The translations under genes were made by a program, and so were the position numbers. From contig CABRHW010000023.1 in NCBI GenBank assembly GCA_902470765.1, positions 1 to 33,420 on the forward strand: a stretch of 33,420 nucleotides of DNA. The letters are read 5' to 3'. The first letter of the stretch is position 1, and every line of letters starts with the position of its first letter. Positions 31,171 to 33,420 of the stretch are shown in pieces. The DNA comes from an uncultured Collinsella sp. (GTDB taxonomy: Bacteria; Actinomycetota; Coriobacteriia; Coriobacteriales; Coriobacteriaceae). The notes beneath the pieces are model-generated. The model was not told the origin of the DNA, ran no database searches, and saw only the letters and a list, made by a program, of their open reading frames with translations.

Positions 31171-31275
31171 TCAGTCCCATTCCGGCACAGCGAGACACTT
31201 TCTAGACGACTGACCGTGGGGCCGGCTTTTCTGCTTTTACAGCAGTGCCTCCGATAACCCTCTTTTGCCGGCCCA
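31171..31275 (+). ncRNA. Structured leader element, yczE copy (riboswitch-like)
   Basis: This contains the blocks AGTCCCATTCCGG (31173), ACGACTGACC (31206) and GCAGTGCCTCCGATAACC (31242) found before eda. TCAGTC (31171) pairs with GACTGA (31208), and GGGCCGGC (31219-31226) with GCCGGCCC (31267-31274). It ends 40 nt before the start codon. Here both leader elements lie in one transcript. Confidence 0.7.
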
Positions 31276-31315
31276 GGTCAGCCTTTTCTTCACAACCGAA
31301 AGGACGGGTAGCAGC

Positions 31316-31996
31316 ATGCGACCGCTCATCATTATGAATGGCGAGAAGATCGATTGGTGCCATACCGTCATCAGGATGCTGATGTATTTAGCAGGCGTCG
31401 CGACGCTCGCCCTCGGCATGAGTATCCAGACCGCATCGGGCCTGGGCGTCGCCGCGCTTACCTGTTTTGCCACGACGCTGTCCATGCTCACCGGCAAGAC
31501 GCTCGGCTTTTGGATTACCGCGACCTATGTCGCCTACATTGCCGCACAGGCAGCCATCTTGCGCCGCGAGTTTCAGCCGCGCATTTTGCTCGAGCTCTTT
31601 TTCTCAACGCTGATCGGTGGCTTTACCGACTTCTTTATGACCGTTAACCCTCTGCACCCCACCGCGCTGCCGGCACAGGTCGTAACCATGCTGCTCTCGC
31701 TTGCCATCACGGCGTTTGGCGTGAGTCTCGTCGTCAACATGGGTGTCGTTCCCAACGCGCCCGATGGCTTGGTGCAGGTCATTGCCGAAAAACTCAAGCG
31801 CCGCTTTGGCGATGTGAAGGTCGTATTCGATTGCTCGCATGTCGCCGCCTCGCTCGCGTTGTCGCTGGTCTTTATGCACAACCTGGGCGGCTTTGGCGTC
31901 ACGACCGCCATCTCGGCACTGTTCCTGGGACATGTCATCAACGTCGCCAACAAGCTGTTCGCCCAGCGCTTTATCCGCGCGGCATTTGGAAAATAG
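31316..31996 (+). CDS. YczE/YitT-like integral membrane protein
   Basis: A 226-aa membrane protein with about five to six helices. The start at 31316 is preceded by AAAGGACGGG; an alternative ATG at 31334 has no binding site. It reads YLAGVATLALGMSIQTASGLGVA, then LLLSLAITAFGVSLVVNMGVVPNAPDGL and GGFGVTTAISALFLGHVINVANKLF. The A-x-G-x-S-G-G/L-V pattern and the PxDGL segment are typical of the YczE family (COG2364). The function of this family is not settled; permease or regulator roles have been suggested. Its promoter, operator and both leader elements match those of the KDG genes, so transport of a uronate-derived compound is a reasonable guess. Confidence 0.85.
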   Translation: MRPLIIMNGEKIDWCHTVIRMLMYLAGVATLALGMSIQTASGLGVAALTCFATTLSMLTGKTLGFWITATYVAYIAAQAAILRREFQPRILLELFFSTLIGGFTDFFMTVNPLHPTALPAQVVTMLLSLAITAFGVSLVVNMGVVPNAPDGLVQVIAEKLKRRFGDVKVVFDCSHVAASLALSLVFMHNLGGFGVTTAISALFLGHVINVANKLFAQRFIRAAFGK

Positions 31997-32027
31997 CACC
32001 ACCGCAAAACCCGCAAGTAGCGCTTAC

Positions 32028-32087
32028 TTTGCTATATCTCACTATACTTTGCTATATCTTGCTATACTTTGCTATATCTTGCTATAT
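32028..32087 (+). repeat. Three tandem copies of TTTGCTATATCTTGCTATAC upstream of the ATPase gene
   Basis: Three 20-bp units (32028-32047, 32048-32067, 32068-32087) differ at one to two bases. Each holds two TGCTATA/CTATAC stretches resembling -10 boxes. The array ends 20 bp before the ATPase start and thus forms its promoter or leader. Copy number may vary between strains. Confidence 0.85.
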
Positions 32088-32107
32088 CTTGAGCAAAGGT
32101 GGCTCAC

Positions 32108-33199
32108 ATGCAAACAAACCCTTTTAAGCCCACAGCAGGTAAAACACCTCCCACGATTATCGGCCGCGAAGATGTGCTCGAAGAATTCAATGAGGGCCTC
32201 GTCAACGGGCCTGGTGCCCCGGGGCGCCTAATGCGCATAGCCGGCGTCCGTGGAACGGGCAAGACGGTCCTCCTTGACGAGTGCTCACGTTTGGCGCAAA
32301 GCCATGGCTGGACGGTCATAAAAGAGGTCGCAACCGAGGGACTTTGCCAGCGCATTCTCGAACAGCTGCAGCCCAAATTCCAGGCCAAACACGCCAGATT
32401 TGAGCCCACCGTAGCTGGCATATCCATCGGCAGCATAGATATTGAGCGAATCGGCCCATCGCTACGCGACGCCATGAGACAGACAATATCCAAGAATGGA
32501 AATGGCCTGCTCATCACTCTCGACGAGGTTCAAGACGCAGAGCTCGATGAGGTCCGAACGCTCTCCATTGCGATTCAGCAGGTTATCGGCGAAGACCTTG
32601 ATATCGCCTTTGTTTTTGCTGGGCTGCCTTCGATGATTGAAAGCATCATCAACGGAAAGACACTTACGTTTTTGCGCCGTGCCCTCCCCTTTGATCTGAA
32701 GGCTGTGGCAGTAACCGAAGTGTCGTACTCCCTCGAGGAAACCATTGAAGCGTCTGGCATGGAGTTGCAGCCAGGTATTGCCGGCCAACTTGCCGAGGCA
32801 ACGCAAGGCTATCCTTTCATGATCCAACTCGTTGGATACTACGCATGGCAGTTGGCAAGACGCGCACATACAGCGATTATTGGAGAAGAAGAAGCCGAGC
32901 GTGGCATTGCAACGGCACGCGAACGCTTCTGCGCCATGGTGATTGAGCCCGCGCTGCAGCGCATTCCGCCCACGTGCATCGCTTATCTGCTGAGCATGGC
33001 GTCTTTGGGGCAGACGAGCTCGACCAGCATGGTTGCCGATGCCCTAAACAAAACGCCTCAACAGGTGAGCTCCGTCCGCAGCCGCCTGTTAAGAGAATCG
33101 ATTATCGAGGCTCCTTCGTACGGCAAGGTCTCATTTGCCATCCCCTACATGCGCGACTACCTCTGCGAACACAAAGCCGAACTGGAAGTTGAACTGTAG
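32108..33199 (+). CDS. Orphan AAA ATPase with C-terminal winged helix
   Basis: A 363-aa soluble ATPase. The ATG at 32108 follows AAAGGTGG; GTG at 32099 is less well placed. An N-terminal IIGREDVLEEF leads into Walker A GVRGTGKTVL and Walker B LLITLDEVQDA, then a sensor stretch (DIAFVFAGLPSM) and a lid (GYPFMIQLVGYYAW). The last 80 residues resemble a winged helix (SMVADALNKTPQQVSSVRSRLLRESIIEA). This layout fits the archaeal-type/AAA_16 ATPase group related to Orc1/Cdc6 and ExeA. No partner gene is adjacent, so a role in DNA binding, defence or regulation cannot be chosen. Confidence 0.8.
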   Translation: MQTNPFKPTAGKTPPTIIGREDVLEEFNEGLVNGPGAPGRLMRIAGVRGTGKTVLLDECSRLAQSHGWTVIKEVATEGLCQRILEQLQPKFQAKHARFEPTVAGISIGSIDIERIGPSLRDAMRQTISKNGNGLLITLDEVQDAELDEVRTLSIAIQQVIGEDLDIAFVFAGLPSMIESIINGKTLTFLRRALPFDLKAVAVTEVSYSLEETIEASGMELQPGIAGQLAEATQGYPFMIQLVGYYAWQLARRAHTAIIGEEEAERGIATARERFCAMVIEPALQRIPPTCIAYLLSMASLGQTSSTSMVADALNKTPQQVSSVRSRLLRESIIEAPSYGKVSFAIPYMRDYLCEHKAELEVEL

Positions 33200-33217
33200 A
33201 AACGGCAACTGCCCTGC

Positions 33218-33272
33218 AAGACGAAAACCGTTTGCGTACGGATTTTATCCAGACGCAAACGGTTTTCGTCTT
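33218..33272. repeat. Long inverted repeat after the ATPase gene, probable terminator
   Basis: Perfect 20-bp arms (AAGACGAAAACCGTTTGCGT at 33218-33237; complement at 33253-33272) with a 15-nt loop. A diverged second copy follows (33300-33350: TTGCGT ... CGATTTTGTGCC ... AGACGCAA), keeping loop features. It begins 19 bp after the stop codon. Confidence 0.8.
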
Positions 33273-33371
33273 GATTTGCGTCCGGAAATAAGACGTAAAT
33301 TGCGTTTTCGTACGATTTTGTGCCAGACGCAACACGCTTTCGTCCGGTGATACGTCTGCAATCCAAATCAG

Positions 33372-33400
33372 AACCACCCTTAAAAAGGGTGGTTTGCTCT
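33372..33400 (+). terminator. Hairpin AACCACCCTT/AAGGGTGGTT near the right edge
   Basis: A 10-bp stem (33372-33381, 33385-33394) with an AAA loop, followed by TGCTCTT. It could be a bidirectional terminator for the ATPase gene or for a gene beyond the edge. No gene is visible from 33200 to the end. Confidence 0.6.
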
Positions 33401-33420
33401 TAGGGTATAACCCACGGGCC

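Noticed and set aside
32028..32087. Tandem repeats as a CRISPR array or replication iterons
   Set aside because: Units are contiguous without spacers and no cas or rep gene is nearby; a promoter repeat is simpler.

Overview
The window looks like chromosome of a high-GC Gram-positive gut actinobacterium of the class Coriobacteriia, most likely Collinsella or a close relative. This is inferred from gene content, codon use, a GlnR-like regulator beside a type I glutamine synthetase, and many long hairpin repeats between genes. No sequence search was possible. I see no phage, insertion sequence, CRISPR array, rRNA or tRNA.

Layout. 1-7300: a minus-strand sortase-type surface or pilus operon of three LPXTG-like proteins (tip adhesin, two SpaA-like pilins), with a clear promoter upstream and an intrinsic terminator downstream but no sortase gene in view. 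7600-10000: a Cof-type HAD phosphatase and an MFS exporter. 10200-12570: moaA followed by a moaC-mobB fusion (molybdenum cofactor). 12800-13840: an orphan DUF559-like protein. 14050-17770: two overlapping genes for a heterodimeric ABC exporter. 18030-19376: a divergent MATE exporter with a MerR-type promoter, followed by what may be the last codons of a lost regulator. 19463-23582: ligA, a coupled 59-codon small gene, and an HtrA-like protease. 23790-25841: glutamine synthetase and an atypical GlnR-like response regulator. 25976-31996: a 2-keto-3-deoxygluconate (KDG) region with a LacI regulator, KDG kinase, KDPG aldolase, a FadR-type GntR regulator, a HIT protein and a YczE/YitT-like membrane protein. 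32108-33199: an orphan AAA ATPase with a C-terminal winged helix.

The most novel signals lie between genes in the KDG region. The kdgK and yczE-like genes share the same promoter layout: a TATACT -10 followed by an ACGAAACCGATTTCGT operator, then a hairpin whose 17-18 bp stem differs between copies but stays perfectly paired and whose 22-nt loop is nearly identical. A second structured leader element of about 110 nt, with invariant blocks and covarying stems, precedes both the KDPG aldolase gene and the yczE-like gene. Together they suggest an undescribed regulon built from a LacI repressor plus two cis-acting RNA elements, linking uronate/KDG catabolism to a membrane protein of unknown substrate.

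Other notable points are a run of nine G in the fifth dozen of codons of the tip adhesin gene (a candidate phase-variation switch), and several families of long inverted repeats placed just after stop codons, which may act as dispersed terminators.
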